Shown piece by piece: positions 49,301 through 54,564 of a stretch of DNA of 64,000 nt. Location: contig JAPXFQ010000065.1 in the NCBI GenBank assembly GCA_028564705.1, positions 186,001 to 250,000 on the forward strand. Reading direction: 5' to 3'. The DNA is from Apricaphanius iberus. Lineage: Eukaryota; Chordata; Actinopteri; Cyprinodontiformes; Aphaniidae. The notes beneath the pieces were generated by a model that was not told where the DNA came from, did no database searches, and worked only from the letters and a program-made list of their open reading frames with translations. Made by a program: the position numbers and the translations under genes. Position 1 is the stretch's first letter. Each line of letters starts with the position of its first letter.

Positions 49301-50512
49301 TGGGTTAAATAATCATTTTTTACAACACCATTGGGATGTGTTTAATTATAACAATGCAGTTCCTTGAAAAACATGAAAGGAATGAGATTTCAGTTGCTCT
49401 ATTATTTGGAATACCAGTCTTGCTTCCATTAACACTCTGATTAAGAGTTCCCATCTGCTCCTAACTTCCTAATGGAAACAAAACTATGACCAACCACATC
49501 ATTACAGCGTAAAAAAAACAAAAAAAAACACCCATCTTCTGATTCTCTCTTATCAGAGCTTATTTTTTAGCCTGTGCTGTAACATTGTGTATCCGGTTTG
49601 CTCCCACAGGGTCTTGACTCCCTGGACGAGGATGACCCTAACATTTTACTGGCCATCCAGCTGTCTCTCCAAGACTCGAGGATGGCAGGGATGGGTTCCG
49701 ATCACGATGTCCTTACCAATGAAGCCTCGCTCGGTGCCATCGGTACTTCCTTGCCATCCAGACTTGAGCAGACTACACCAGGAGTCGAAGTCCTCACCAG
49801 AGCTTCTCTGAGCAGCTCAGAGCTGCTGGAGAGAGGAGATAACTCTGCGAGGCTGGGCAACATCAGCAGCCAGTACTCTCCCGGCCCCGGCGACCCCACC
49901 TCTGTGCGACACTGTGACATCCGTCGCCGGGCGCAGAGACAGGCCGCTCCGGGGGGGAGCAACTCCTCTGCCGGCCTGTTCTCCTCCTCCACTGACTCGA
50001 CCACATGCGGCAGCAACGACCCATCGTCATCGTCGTCTGCCTCAACAACAAATGCTAATCTGCTTGGCAATATCATGGCGTGGTTTCACGAAATGAACCC
50101 ACAGGGCATCACCGTGGTCCCACCAGCCTCTCCTAACACCGACGCAAACGTGGCCGCTCTCGTTCAAGCCGGAGAAGGACGCCTGCGAGACGACGAGAAA
50201 GGAGGATTCGCCGTCTTCACCGACGATGGAAAACCTCAGGAGGCGACGGCAGATTTGGGTTTTTGCTCTAAGAGGTCAAGCAACACGGAGGAGAAGGAGC
50301 GTGCGGTCGCCGAGAGGCCCACACAGTTAGATCTGGTGGGGTTGGACCCCACGCTGCTACCTTACACAGCAGCGCCTGATGGAAGTGGCGAGCACGCTGA
50401 GCAAACGGGCTCAAAGGCCTGCCATGATGACAGTCCTCGGTCTGACTTTGCCTCTGACCAGCTGCCCAGCACCAGCTCCTCTGAGTGGGAGGACCACATG
50501 CACTTGGCTTGA
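1191..50512 (+). CDS. ankib1: ANKIB1, ankyrin repeat and IBR domain E3 ubiquitin ligase (3' part, 17 coding exons)
   Basis: Joined exons: 1191-1373, 2116-2233, 8184-8392, 14216-14304, 15525-15669, 15915-16078, 16734-16822, 17689-17819, 21817-21951, 23846-23932, 24495-24561, 36930-37075, 38216-38394, 38509-38560, 47931-48042, 49197-49240, 49610-50512. Every junction has GT/AG and the phases fit, giving 950 residues and a TGA stop. Domains by visible residue: end of ankyrin repeats (1-30), conserved linker (45-170), RING1 (171-202), IBR (about 250-325), RING2 with GCNHM catalytic Cys (about 353-390), Ariadne helices (about 400-580), UIM (656-672), acidic Ser-rich tail. From family knowledge, RBR ligases take ubiquitin from an E2 onto the RING2 cysteine and pass it to a substrate, and Ariadne helices autoinhibit this; ANKIB1 targets are not evident here. 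The human protein is about 1090 residues, so the start and first ankyrin repeats lie before base 1. All zinc-ligand motifs look intact, so the gene appears functional. Confidence 0.95.
1374..2115 (+). other. ANKIB1 intron, T-rich
   Basis: A 742-base intron with T runs at about 1411-1420 and 1991-2004. No gene or recognisable repeat. Confidence 0.8.
2116..2233 (+). CDS. ankib1: ANKIB1 exon (linker, [15 protein letters not shown] block)
   Basis: Acceptor 'gttcttcag', donor 'gtacca', phase 0 to 1. It encodes [19 protein letters not shown] and [18 protein letters not shown], nearly identical to vertebrate ANKIB1. The helical character (LLRAHDWD across the junction) resembles the UBA-like segment before RING1 in Ariadne proteins; that comparison is inference. 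Confidence 0.94.
2384..2413. repeat. Perfect 30-bp palindrome
   Basis: Centred on a KpnI-like GGTACC with 15-bp arms (aattttacaaaaggt and its exact complement). It could be a nucleus of a small fold-back element. Confidence 0.7.
2597..2980. repeat. Possible interspersed repeat (fish 'tagagctgttgaaa' type)
   Basis: Starts 'ctagagctgttgaaataaatc' and carries the 'atttaatcgatgcatcg' motif common in fish non-autonomous repeats. The ends are uncertain. Confidence 0.3.
3420..3860. other. Unclassified GC-richer intron segment with inverted repeat
   Basis: Contains 'acacatgtagcggc' (about 3511) facing 'gtcgctacgtgtgt' (about 3539) as an imperfect hairpin, and a CpG-rich stretch to 3710. Probably transposon-derived; no family assigned. 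Confidence 0.3.
3858..4893. mobile_element. MITE ('tagggatgtaagaaaa' type) split by a nested MITE
   Basis: Begins 'tagggatgtaagaaaa' and continues with ctagatctagtaataaaac. The same elements recur in reverse at about 43640-44000. After the nested element (4150-4754) it resumes with 'tatcgtatcgtcagattc', a typical fish repeat end. The left edge is clear, the right edge approximate. Confidence 0.5.
4150..4754. mobile_element. Nested MITE, possibly Harbinger-like, flanked by TAA
   Basis: Left end GGCCGTTTTCACATG and right end (complement) GGGCGCTTTCACATG form imperfect terminal inverted repeats. TAA flanks both ends (4147-4149 and 4755-4757), the 3-bp duplication expected of PIF/Harbinger. The motif 'gttcacatg.tacg' recurs inside. 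605 bp, no transposase. Confidence 0.55.
5694..5721. repeat. Poly(T) tract, 28 bases
   Basis: Uninterrupted T run inside ANKIB1 intron 2. No element body is recognised next to it. Confidence 0.9.
6360..6700. mobile_element. Probable MITE ('gttgcagtgatacc' ends)
   Basis: Left end 'agggttgcagtgatacc' resembles the complement of the right end 'ggtatccttgcatc'. The body carries repeated 'accgatacc'/'ggtatcg' motifs as in other fish hAT-type MITEs. Confidence 0.4.
6701..8183 (+). other. ANKIB1 intron 2, 3' part
   Basis: AT-rich sequence with no recognisable repeat or exon. An open frame of 106 codons at 7458-7778 has no family resemblance or coding-like composition. Confidence 0.6.
8184..8392 (+). 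CDS. ankib1: ANKIB1 exon (pre-RING linker)
   Basis: Acceptor 'tttgtcag', donor 'gtgagg'. It encodes [19 protein letters not shown], then the conserved [20 protein letters not shown], rich in Ser/Thr-Pro and likely unstructured. It ends just before the first RING1 cysteine. Confidence 0.94.
8393..9779 (+). other. ANKIB1 intron 3, 5' part
   Basis: AT-rich, no exon or clear transposon seen. Confidence 0.6.
9780..11340 (-). mobile_element. L2-type LINE tail/derived repeat, interrupted by a MITE
   Basis: Starts 'ttcaattcagtttatttata' and 'gcgtcaattcacaacag', the reverse complement of the LINE tail seen at 14060-14113. The stretch 10944-11340 ('ggttttaagcctagt', 'aaacctgcagtctgagaatt') is a familiar abundant fish interspersed repeat. 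A 641-bp MITE (10303-10943) sits inside. No intact reading frame. Confidence 0.55.
10303..10943. mobile_element. MITE with TTA target duplication (Harbinger-like)
   Basis: Left end AGCCTAGTTTATGCTTCTCT matches the complement of the right end AGAGAAGCATAAACTAGGCT. TTA flanks both ends (10300-10302 and 10944-10946). No transposase. A related copy is at about 27790-28113. Confidence 0.75.
11357..11388. repeat. Short hairpin, 12-bp stem
   Basis: 'tatgctacattt' faces 'aaatgtagcata' across an 8-base loop in an intron repeat region. Confidence 0.6.
11549..12269. mobile_element. Non-autonomous hAT element with 8-bp target duplication
   Basis: Ends TAGAGGCCGACCGATGT and, complemented, TAGAGGCCGACCGACAT. 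The flanking 8-mer ATATGAAA is repeated exactly at 11541-11548 and 12270-12277, diagnostic of hAT insertion. 721 bp with no transposase. Contains a 16-bp perfect palindrome (actaccacgtggtagt, 11990-12005). Confidence 0.88.
12834..13067. mobile_element. Degenerate hAT MITE
   Basis: 'gctgattcaggttgtccag', 'aaaacctgcaggatatgggt' and 'cctcggggccttgatttggg' match the fish 'caggggtgggcaac...cctcgaggac' family. The 58125-58325 copy is a better-preserved member. The ends are worn. Confidence 0.5.
13380..13419. repeat. (TA)n then (TG)n microsatellite
   Basis: Tandem TA units followed by TG units. Confidence 0.8.
13441..14113 (+). mobile_element. L2-type LINE 3' end (reverse transcriptase remnant)
   Basis: Translates to [11 protein letters not shown], the YADD catalytic motif of a non-LTR reverse transcriptase (13448-13459). 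Broken thumb-region frames follow ([16 protein letters not shown]; 'cttcaaggctggactactg'). It ends in the tail 'gtgaattgaattgaatt'. Stops and frameshifts show it is dead. The tail is shared by the repeats at 9780 and 55824. Confidence 0.75.
14216..14304 (+). CDS. ankib1: ANKIB1 exon (RING1 core)
   Basis: Acceptor 'atctcttag', donor 'gtaagt' (consensus). It starts exactly at the first zinc cysteine, CGICMSSL, and continues [14 protein letters not shown]. These are the C-x2-C, C-x-H and C-x2-C ligand pairs of RING1, the E2-binding domain. Confidence 0.95.
14305..15524 (+). other. ANKIB1 intron 4
   Basis: AT-rich intron of 1.2 kb with no recognisable element. Confidence 0.7.
15525..15669 (+). 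CDS. ankib1: ANKIB1 exon (end of RING1 to IBR)
   Basis: Acceptor 'tttgacag', donor 'gtacat'. It encodes [20 protein letters not shown] and the [14 protein letters not shown] segment with the remaining RING1 ligands. The helical linker to IBR follows (RRYLQFDIK). Confidence 0.95.
15915..16078 (+). CDS. ankib1: ANKIB1 exon (IBR, first half)
   Basis: Acceptor 'gtccgtag', donor 'gtcagt'. It encodes [20 protein letters not shown], a Gly/Ser loop, then [13 protein letters not shown]. The C-x4-C and C-x4-H-x2-C patterns are IBR zinc ligands. Confidence 0.95.
16079..16733 (+). other. ANKIB1 intron 6
   Basis: A 655-base AT-rich intron with an A run at about 16263-16277. Nothing else seen. Confidence 0.7.
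16734..16822 (+). CDS. ankib1: ANKIB1 exon (IBR, second half)
   Basis: Acceptor 'taaactag', donor 'gtgagt'. It encodes [12 protein letters not shown], the last IBR ligands including the C-x4-H-x2-C-x-C end, and the [15 protein letters not shown] helix. Confidence 0.95.
16823..17688 (+). other. ANKIB1 intron 7
   Basis: An 866-base intron; the only notable content is the C22 run near its 3' end, listed separately. Confidence 0.7.
17634..17655. repeat. Poly(C) tract, 22 bases, in the acceptor pyrimidine region of intron 7
   Basis: Uninterrupted C run ending 33 bases before the exon that carries the catalytic cysteine. It is followed by a C/T-rich tract running into 'tcttgcag'. Confidence 0.9.
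17689..17819 (+). CDS. ankib1: ANKIB1 exon (RING2 with catalytic cysteine)
   Basis: Acceptor 'tcttgcag', donor 'gtacgt'. It encodes [19 protein letters not shown] and [17 protein letters not shown]. By analogy with Ariadne-1, the catalytic cysteine that carries ubiquitin is the Cys of GCNHM, codon 17796-17798. It is present, so ligase activity is expected. A run of 22 C lies about 33 bases before the acceptor. Confidence 0.96.
18345..18660. mobile_element. Probable MITE ('ggctgcacaatatatcgc' type)
   Basis: 'aaggctgcacaatatatcgc' and 'gctcatatcacacatgac' match a widespread fish hAT-type repeat. The right end is not resolved. Confidence 0.4.
18660..21816 (+). other. ANKIB1 intron 8, remainder
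   Basis: AT-rich with a G15 run at 20392-20406 and no exon. 'aaaattcagttcagttcaaaagtactttatgcatc' at about 20750-20785 looks like a short LINE/SINE tail. Confidence 0.5.
21817..21951 (+). CDS. ankib1: ANKIB1 exon (end of RING2, start of Ariadne domain)
   Basis: Acceptor 'tttaccag', donor 'gtacat', 45 codons in phase 0. [19 protein letters not shown] gives the last RING2 zinc ligands. [11 protein letters not shown] completes the domain and [13 protein letters not shown] opens the helical region. Confidence 0.95.
21952..23845 (+). other. ANKIB1 intron 9
   Basis: Contains a probable degraded MITE at about 22240-23060 (inward-facing 'cagtgtatagttttta'-type sequence and CpG-bearing 'ccacccgtcgtcactcg'). 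No exon seen. Confidence 0.4.
23846..23932 (+). CDS. ankib1: ANKIB1 exon (Ariadne helix)
   Basis: Acceptor 'gttgcag', donor 'gtaaac', 29 codons in phase 0. It encodes [19 protein letters not shown] and [10 protein letters not shown], the signature amphipathic helix of the Ariadne domain. Confidence 0.94.
24495..24561 (+). CDS. ankib1: ANKIB1 exon (Ariadne coiled coil)
   Basis: Acceptor 'ccttgtag', donor 'gtgagt'. It encodes [20 protein letters not shown], a heptad-like helix conserved in ANKIB1. The 12.4-kb repeat-filled intron 11 follows. Confidence 0.93.
24790..25590 (-). mobile_element. Tc1/mariner transposon remnant
   Basis: Minus-strand frame at 25010-25270 starts [20 protein letters not shown] and includes [19 protein letters not shown], the paired-type DNA-binding head of Tc1 transposase. 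Downstream fragments (24837-24990) match the region before the first catalytic Asp but in broken frames. The element stops near 24790, so the rest of the DDE domain is missing. The outer end near 25580 ('aatacttattctcccc') resembles a Tc1 terminus. Confidence 0.8.
25633..27522. mobile_element. 1.9-kb TIR element with AT-rich subterminal inverted arrays, TA flanks
   Basis: TGGAGGACCATCCCTGCC at the left recurs as its exact complement at the right, and identity continues through 'aaaattgacaat' (about 30 bp). TA flanks both ends. Inside each end are arrays of 'aataaataaatgtgg'-like units in opposite orientation. The centre (about 25880-27050) has no transposase. Confidence 0.78.
27790..28113. 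mobile_element. Partial copy of the 10303 MITE family
   Basis: Ends 'gtataaactaggctt' and contains 'gcacttctaggaaaaagctt' and 'aatcaaagttcactttct', the reverse complement of stretches at 10535-10590. The left end is not resolved. Confidence 0.55.
28154..28800 (-). repeat. 3' LTR of the LTR element
   Basis: About 647 bp, highly similar to 35471-36125 except its outermost 25 or so bases. Shared blocks include 'gacatcggagttttcccaaa' and 'gaggtccacacaagtcaaac'. Confidence 0.85.
28801..28815 (-). other. Polypurine tract of the LTR element
   Basis: Minus strand 'ttgaaaagagggaat' directly before the TGTAG start of the 3' LTR, as expected for plus-strand DNA priming. Confidence 0.65.
28816..35470 (-). 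other. Interior of the LTR element, no known gene
   Basis: Mostly AT-rich (31000-34000), with GC-richer islands at about 29450-30100, 30500-31000 and 34000-35320. 'cctggagataaccctggggg' at about 30054 and 'acctggagataatcctgggg' at about 30581 is a short direct repeat. The longest minus frame, 34963-35319 (118 codons), lies just inside the 5' LTR where a gag start would be, but I recognise no family. Confidence 0.6.
35471..36125 (-). repeat. 5' LTR of the LTR element
   Basis: About 655 bp, matching the left LTR with scattered substitutions and small indels. It ends at GTAC. The LTR differences imply the insertion is not very recent. Confidence 0.85.
36130..36929 (+). other. ANKIB1 intron 11, 3' end
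   Basis: AT-rich intron after the LTR element. No gene or clear repeat. Confidence 0.7.
36930..37075 (+). CDS. ankib1: ANKIB1 exon (Ariadne domain, [10 protein letters not shown])
   Basis: Acceptor 'ttgcctag'. It encodes [20 protein letters not shown] and [20 protein letters not shown], ending LMQ. The donor is 'CAG/gttttt', weak after +2. Read-through would add 24 codons before a TAG at 37145-37147. Confidence 0.93.
37076..38215 (+). other. ANKIB1 intron 12
   Basis: AT-rich intron of 1.1 kb. No gene or clear transposon. Confidence 0.7.
38216..38394 (+). CDS. ankib1: ANKIB1 exon (Ariadne domain C-terminal helices)
   Basis: Acceptor 'gctcctag', donor 'gtagca'. It encodes [20 protein letters not shown], then [20 protein letters not shown] and the [15 protein letters not shown] segment, nearly identical to the human protein. 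Confidence 0.94.
38509..38560 (+). CDS. ankib1: ANKIB1 small exon ([17 protein letters not shown])
   Basis: Only 52 bases, acceptor 'gccaacag', donor 'gtaagg'. It encodes [17 protein letters not shown], a conserved aromatic motif after the Ariadne helices. A 114-base intron precedes it and a 9.4-kb intron follows. Confidence 0.93.
38650..38940 (-). mobile_element. LINE-tail-like interspersed repeat
   Basis: 'aattttatatctatagcacac' and 'aaggcaattcaaggtgcttt' match the abundant fish repeat also seen at 63630-64000 ('catggcaattcaaagtgctt'). Confidence 0.5.
38992..39350. mobile_element. Probable MITE ('agggctgggtatcgattc' type)
   Basis: Starts 'agggctgggtatcgattc' and carries repeated 'gaattgatt'/'aatcgatt' motifs typical of this fish repeat. 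The right end is near 39350. Confidence 0.45.
40101..40597. mobile_element. MITE with 'aaaggggacatat' terminal inverted repeats
   Basis: Left 'ttaaaggggacatatgc' and right complement 'ttaaaaggggacatattg' face each other about 500 bp apart. No coding. Confidence 0.6.
41330..41374. repeat. Perfect inverted repeat, 22-bp arms, 1-base loop
   Basis: 'ttaagtattgtaccccaaag' plus two bases is followed after one C by its exact complement, giving a 45-base near-perfect palindrome in intron 14. Confidence 0.9.
42796..43120. mobile_element. Possible hAT-type repeat ('aggggtgcaccagt')
   Basis: 'ataggggtgcaccagttgca' followed by 'ttctggccgatcacagataa' is a typical start of a fish hAT MITE. The other end is not identified. 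Confidence 0.35.
43637..44000. mobile_element. MITE of the 'tagggatgtaagaaaa' family, reverse copy
   Basis: Ends 'atcgatattttcttacatcc'. Contains 'ttttattactagatctagtt' and 'gatccactggaa', complementary to 4030-4085 of the copy in intron 2. Confidence 0.6.
44010..45192. mobile_element. 1.2-kb TIR DNA element ('ttggc..tgatttatc' ends)
   Basis: Left 'ttggcttgatttatcaac' and right complement 'ttggccctgatttatcga' form terminal inverted repeats. The interior has repeated 'cgc'-rich motifs near the ends and no transposase frame. It lies directly next to the preceding MITE. Confidence 0.6.
45193..47280 (+). other. ANKIB1 intron 14, middle
   Basis: No exon or clear repeat family. Somewhat higher GC at 45780-46200. 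Confidence 0.5.
47285..47510. mobile_element. Probable MITE ('ccccgtccacac' type)
   Basis: 'gtgccccgtccacacacatc', 'aaccgagatatttttg' and 'catctgcgtctggacag' match a common fish DNA-transposon-derived repeat. Confidence 0.45.
47590..47810. mobile_element. Probable MITE ('gcgcaccaaacaagcgaac' type)
   Basis: 'ctggtgcgcaccaaacaagc', 'gttcggaccaagg' and 'gtgaatacgccctc' match a known-looking fish MITE. It lies about 120 bases before exon 47931. Confidence 0.45.
47931..48042 (+). CDS. ankib1: ANKIB1 exon (basic [10 protein letters not shown] stretch)
   Basis: Acceptor 'tttaaag', donor 'gtactt'. It encodes [19 protein letters not shown] and an acidic [14 protein letters not shown]. The Arg cluster could be a nuclear localisation or nucleic-acid-binding patch; that is inference only. 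Confidence 0.92.
48340..48640. mobile_element. Tc1-like remnant
   Basis: 'cataatgctgtcgccaccatg' is the conserved Tc1 sequence that encodes part of the DDE domain; the frame is destroyed. Boundaries approximate. Confidence 0.45.
49197..49240 (+). CDS. ankib1: ANKIB1 microexon (44 bases)
   Basis: Acceptor 'aacaaaag', donor 'gtgagt'; it encodes [15 protein letters not shown] in phase with both neighbours. As I recall, the human protein has a longer Ser-rich insert here. The fish form is therefore short or differently spliced. Exon identity rests on phase and splice sites, not on strong sequence similarity. Confidence 0.75.
49241..49609 (+). other. ANKIB1 intron 16
   Basis: A 369-base intron with an A-rich tract near 49511-49530. 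Nothing else. Confidence 0.8.
49610..50512 (+). CDS. ankib1: ANKIB1 terminal coding exon (UIM and C-terminal tail)
   Basis: Acceptor 'ctcccacag'; 300 codons then TGA. Near the start [16 protein letters not shown] is a ubiquitin-interacting motif (about 49625-49675), which probably binds ubiquitin chains. [21 protein letters not shown] and [13 protein letters not shown] blocks match ANKIB1, as does [14 protein letters not shown] around 50060-50100. The rest is Ser/Asp/Glu-rich, poorly conserved and probably disordered. It is more GC-rich than the introns, as expected for coding sequence. Confidence 0.95.
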   Translation, partial: GLDSLDEDDPNILLAIQLSLQDSRMAGMGSDHDVLTNEASLGAIGTSLPSRLEQTTPGVEVLTRASLSSSELLERGDNSARLGNISSQYSPGPGDPTSVRHCDIRRRAQRQAAPGGSNSSAGLFSSSTDSTTCGSNDPSSSSSASTTNANLLGNIMAWFHEMNPQGITVVPPASPNTDANVAALVQAGEGRLRDDEKGGFAVFTDDGKPQEATADLGFCSKRSSNTEEKERAVAERPTQLDLVGLDPTLLPYTAAPDGSGEHAEQTGSKACHDDSPRSDFASDQLPSTSSSEWEDHMHLA

Positions 50513-50608
50513 TCTGCCTGGCTGGGATTGCAAGGAGGTTCACTGAAGTCCAGAAACCACTAAAGATCAGAGAGCTTTGTAGGAGCTGCTGGAGTAGAAT
50601 GTACTCAG

Positions 50609-50614
50609 AATAAA
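50609..50614 (+). terminator. Possible proximal poly(A) signal AATAAA
   Basis: AATAAA 97 bases after the stop codon. Downstream sequence is not strongly GT-rich, so use is uncertain. Confidence 0.35.
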
Positions 50615-52518
50615 GCACATTGCTAGGGAGCGTGGAAAAAGTGTTAATTTCAGTGCAGGATCAGCAATGAAATCAGACCACTGACTTTTAGATTTTTAGT
50701 ATAATGAGCACAAAAAACTACAATTAAAGCACTAAAATGATCCAAAACAAATTAGAAACGTAGAGGAAGCTTTCCCGACTAAAATAACGAGCCTTAGAGT
50801 AAAGCCTGGGGTATGTCTCTGAGTCAAATCTTGACGAATTATGTTGCTGTTGTATTAAAAAAAAATAATGTTTTCTATACAGATTAAGAGATGGTCCTCG
50901 GTGTCATCTGAATCTTTTTACTTCGTAGGTGCCAAACACTTGAATTGTAAAAGCACAGTTTGCAGTCACCAAGTGGATTTTTTTAAAGCATATTGTGCCT
51001 AATTATCACAATCTCAGAAAACCTAAATATGAACAACCTGAGCCATGTTTTTGTTTGTTTCCGATTCAGTGTTACTTTCAAAAGCCACTTACTAAAAGCT
51101 TCTGTGCGCTGTGATAAACCGAAGAGTTTTAACACTGCTGCCGCTGTGAATATTATGTGAAACTCTCCGGAAAAGAAAAAAAGGTTATTTGTTCAGCTGA
51201 AAAAGCAGGTGGCTTGCTCAAAATGATTTCAAAATGGACCCTGACAATGGTTATTCATCTCAGAGCTTCGGTCTGAATAGGAAGCGTCCTCAGAGCTTAA
51301 AATATGAGGACCGCCGACGGATCCTGAGGGGGCCGCTTGGTTTGATTCAGCACCCACGTTCGGAAGGGAACGCTTTGAATTCAATTGAAGCTTGTGTGGA
51401 AAAATAATGTCTGAGCTGAATGTTTAATTTGAAAGACATGAGAGGTCTTGTTTTGTATGCACCAGGGACGGTCAGCCAATAAGAAAACCAGGCAGTCATC
51501 CATTTTTATTTTGATTATTACAGCTCATGTGTTTAGGTGGATTCATCTTTACAGGGAAGCGCATGAAGAAATTCCCAACATGTGTTTGAAGCGGTATTCT
51601 GTGAAGTTGAAAATCTAGTGCCTTTATGTCAGTCTTCATGATTCAGTTCCTGTTCCACCTTCTGAGTGCTGTTCAAGGCTGACAAAAACACCTGTTACCT
51701 TAAATAAGAGTTTTTCTCGTAACGTTTAGCGGGAAGACACAAACTCCTGTTCTTAGATCCACATCTTTGTAGCATGATACCTTTTGTTTTTTCACATATG
51801 TTGATGGAAAACAAAACGGATTGAAAAATGGTTTGATGAAATGTGAAATATATTGTAAGTATCTTGTGTAGAAGGGCTCCTCCATGCCCTACATTTCTTA
51901 AGTTTTTTTTTTCTTTCATATTTGATTAAAAGCATAAAATCATTTGTATTATTGAACTAAATTGACAGAGTGTACATGTATCATGTATTGGAAGATACAG
52001 CTGAGGTAAGTTGCAATATAACGTAGGTATCTCTGCTTTTATTAACGATTTGTAAATAACAAATCGTGACATGGAAAAACAATCACGTTTGACCTTAAAG
52101 AATTAATTTTGTTAATGTACAGACTTATGTCTGAATCAAGTAAATTAACTTTTATAAAAGTTGACACGTAGAGCAACACTAAATCTAGCTGCATATGATA
52201 CCTGGCTCAAGTATTTAAAATTATCTGCCATACGGAGGACAGACCTGTGATGGATGCAAGTGTCCCAATCACAGGAGACATATTTCTCCATGTCGGTCCA
52301 ACATTACGCTGGGTATGTAAGGGGGGGCGAATTCTAGAAGATTCTACTTATACTTCACCTCTAATCTCTAGGTGACTTATTTAAAGAAATAACTTTTTTT
52401 GTAACTCATTAAGATTTTCTATTGTAAAGCTACTAATTCTTAAAATGCTGTTTGCACTTTCATAGTCTATACTTGATACATTCCCTCTTTATATGAAAAC
52501 TGTTTGGTGTGTGATGCC

Positions 52519-52524
52519 AATAAA
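52519..52524 (+). terminator. Poly(A) signal AATAAA, likely main ANKIB1 cleavage signal
   Basis: AATAAA followed within 30 bases by 'tgtgtttagtttcactgtgt', a U/GU-rich downstream element. About 2 kb after the stop codon. Confidence 0.6.
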
Positions 52525-52545
52525 CTGTGTTTAGTTTCACTGTGT

Positions 52546-53220
52546 GGTCACTGGTTTAAAAATGTATGAATCCCTTGAAATGGTGGTTTCAGACATTCAT
52601 TTCAATCAGTTTAGCGCATCCATCTTTTTAGTTCCTGGAGGGCAAAAATATTTCAAAGGCGAGAAAAATCACATTCAGCCTTGGTATTGTTATTCAAAGC
52701 AGACAAGTTATTTTAAATCACTTTTCTGACATAAAAAGAGCCTTTTGAGTCTCACTCCACTAAAACGCGAAGGGACTATGACATATGGTTGATGACCTGT
52801 CATCTACAACCACACAAGGTGACAGCCTATTGTTGCAAACTAAAAACAGATCGTTATCTTGACAAAAAAAGAGAAGACCTTTCAAAAGGAGACGTGTCAA
52901 ATCGGCGCCACTTATTCGCAACAGAGAAAAAGGATCGAGTGAACACTTTTACTTTCTCTCAAATTCCTATGCAGGAAAAAGGCAGTGAGATTAGTGAATG
53001 TGAAGACAACCACTCTTTGACCCCCATAATATAGAAATATGAACTTGGCTTCAGGAGAAGGAACAACCAAGGCTGAGGAAAGAAACCAACAGTCTATACC
53101 ACATAGCAGATGACTTGAATTTTACATGGATGTCTTTTGCAAAAACAGTTTCTTGAGGTGTAAATCCCACTATAAAGGTGTTTTGTTTTTTAGCACAAGA
53201 TGTGACATTTTTTAAATTAA
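52546..53220. other. Intergenic DNA after ANKIB1
   Basis: No recognisable gene or repeat. A frame of 81 codons at 52789-53034 has no family resemblance. Confidence 0.5.
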
Positions 53221-53280
53221 ATTTTGAACCCACTACAATAGGATTAGTAATCTTGATCCTTAACCACTAGACCACCATGG
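53160..53280 (-). repeat. tRNA-derived SINE head (degenerate)
   Basis: Minus strand reads 'tggtggtctagtggttaagg', a pol III A-box, then 'gtagtgggttcaaaa', a B-box at the right distance with mutated last bases. It is too diverged for a working tRNA. An AT-rich tail follows. Confidence 0.55.
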
Positions 53281-53409
53281 AAATCATGTTTCACCCCACC
53301 TGTGGTGCAATTTAAATTAAATGAAAGGATGCAAACAGCAATTGACTTAAAATTTACATTAAAATGAACATTACAGAAGTTATAGCAGTGGATTTTGTTG
53401 TAATATGTG

Positions 53410-53850
53410 GACATTTTTAGAGTAAAAAAAAATATAAACGCAACACCTTTGTTTCTGCTCCCATTTTTCATGTGAGGGACTTAAAGATCTAAAATTCATT
53501 CCCCATACACAATATTACCATTTCTCTCAACCATTGTTCACAAATCAGTCTAAATGTGTGATAGTGAGCACTTCTGCTTTGCTGAGATAATCCATCCCAC
53601 CTCACAGGTGTGCCACATCAAGATGCTGATCTGACATCATGATTAGTGCTGTCAGCATGCCAATTGCACGCTCCCTCAATGCTTGTGGCATTTTGCTGTG
53701 AGACAAAACTGCACATTCCAGGGTGGCCTTTTATTGTGGGCAGTTTGAGGTACACCTGTGCACTCAACCGGTTTAGATATTAAATCCACCTGAATGCTAA
53801 AATAATTTTCATATCAGTCAACTCAAGTTTTTGTCACGAGCACTCATTCA
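53410..53850 (+). mobile_element. Tc1-like non-autonomous element
   Basis: 'aaatataaacgcaacaccttt' start, 'gtgatagtgagcacttctgc', 'cccacctcacaggtgtgcca' and 'gtggccttttattgtgggca' match the widespread fish element whose coding sibling lies at 59673-60185. Confidence 0.7.
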
Positions 53851-54564
53851 CTACTACAGACAACCTGGGCATAAAATTGTTCGCTTTTAAATCCATACGA
53901 AGGGTGCAAGTCCGCTAACTTTGCTCTGCAACATGGATTCTCACGAGATTTGGAGTTTTCCAAACTCCAATAGAATATGTGGGCTCGACACAGGGCGGGG
54001 CTACAAATAGATCTGGCTGATGCGAGGTTACCCAGTCTGCTCTGTATCAGAGCTACTGCCTCTTGGACAACATTTTTCCTTAGTTTCAATTAATTAGTGG
54101 TCACATCATCAGACATTTTTGCCATATGAGTCACATTTGAAGAATTTGTCACACTTTTTTTTTGGTTGGTATGTGTCTGTGTATTGATACTGCTGCACTA
54201 CAACTTTCATTTGGGTTCTCAGAAGCCTTGTGCTTGCTTTTATTTTAGATATTTTCAACTTCATGGACAAAAGAACTACTGCAAGAAACAAGACTGATCA
54301 CAAACGAAAAGAAACAGGTTTTATAAATTACGTGTTTTTATTATTTGACACAAATCGACTTCTAAATAAACTTCCTACAGTATCAAAAAATACAAGCTGA
54401 CAGATTTTGTGATTTAAATCTTAAAATCACTGGGGGGGGGGTTCATCTATTTAAATATGACATCAAGAGAATCAACACCATTCTTCATGTGATGAATAAT
54501 ACAAAGTATACAACATTATTTAATGTGTGGAAAAGTATTCTTTAAAGAGGTTGGTTGATGATCT

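Larger units (their letters stand above)
50513..52545 (+). other. ankib1: ANKIB1 3' untranslated region
   Basis: Non-coding sequence after the stop, with no long reading frame on either strand. AATAAA at 50609-50614 could give a very short UTR. A second AATAAA at 52519-52524 is followed by a GT-rich stretch ending near 52550, the better cleavage context. The 2-kb length is typical of a long vertebrate 3' UTR. The exact end is inferred. Confidence 0.6.

Noticed and set aside
49702..50076. 124-codon antisense frame over the last ANKIB1 exon
   Set aside because: Shadow of the real coding strand; GC-rich repetitive coding gives open antisense frames, and the predicted protein is low complexity.
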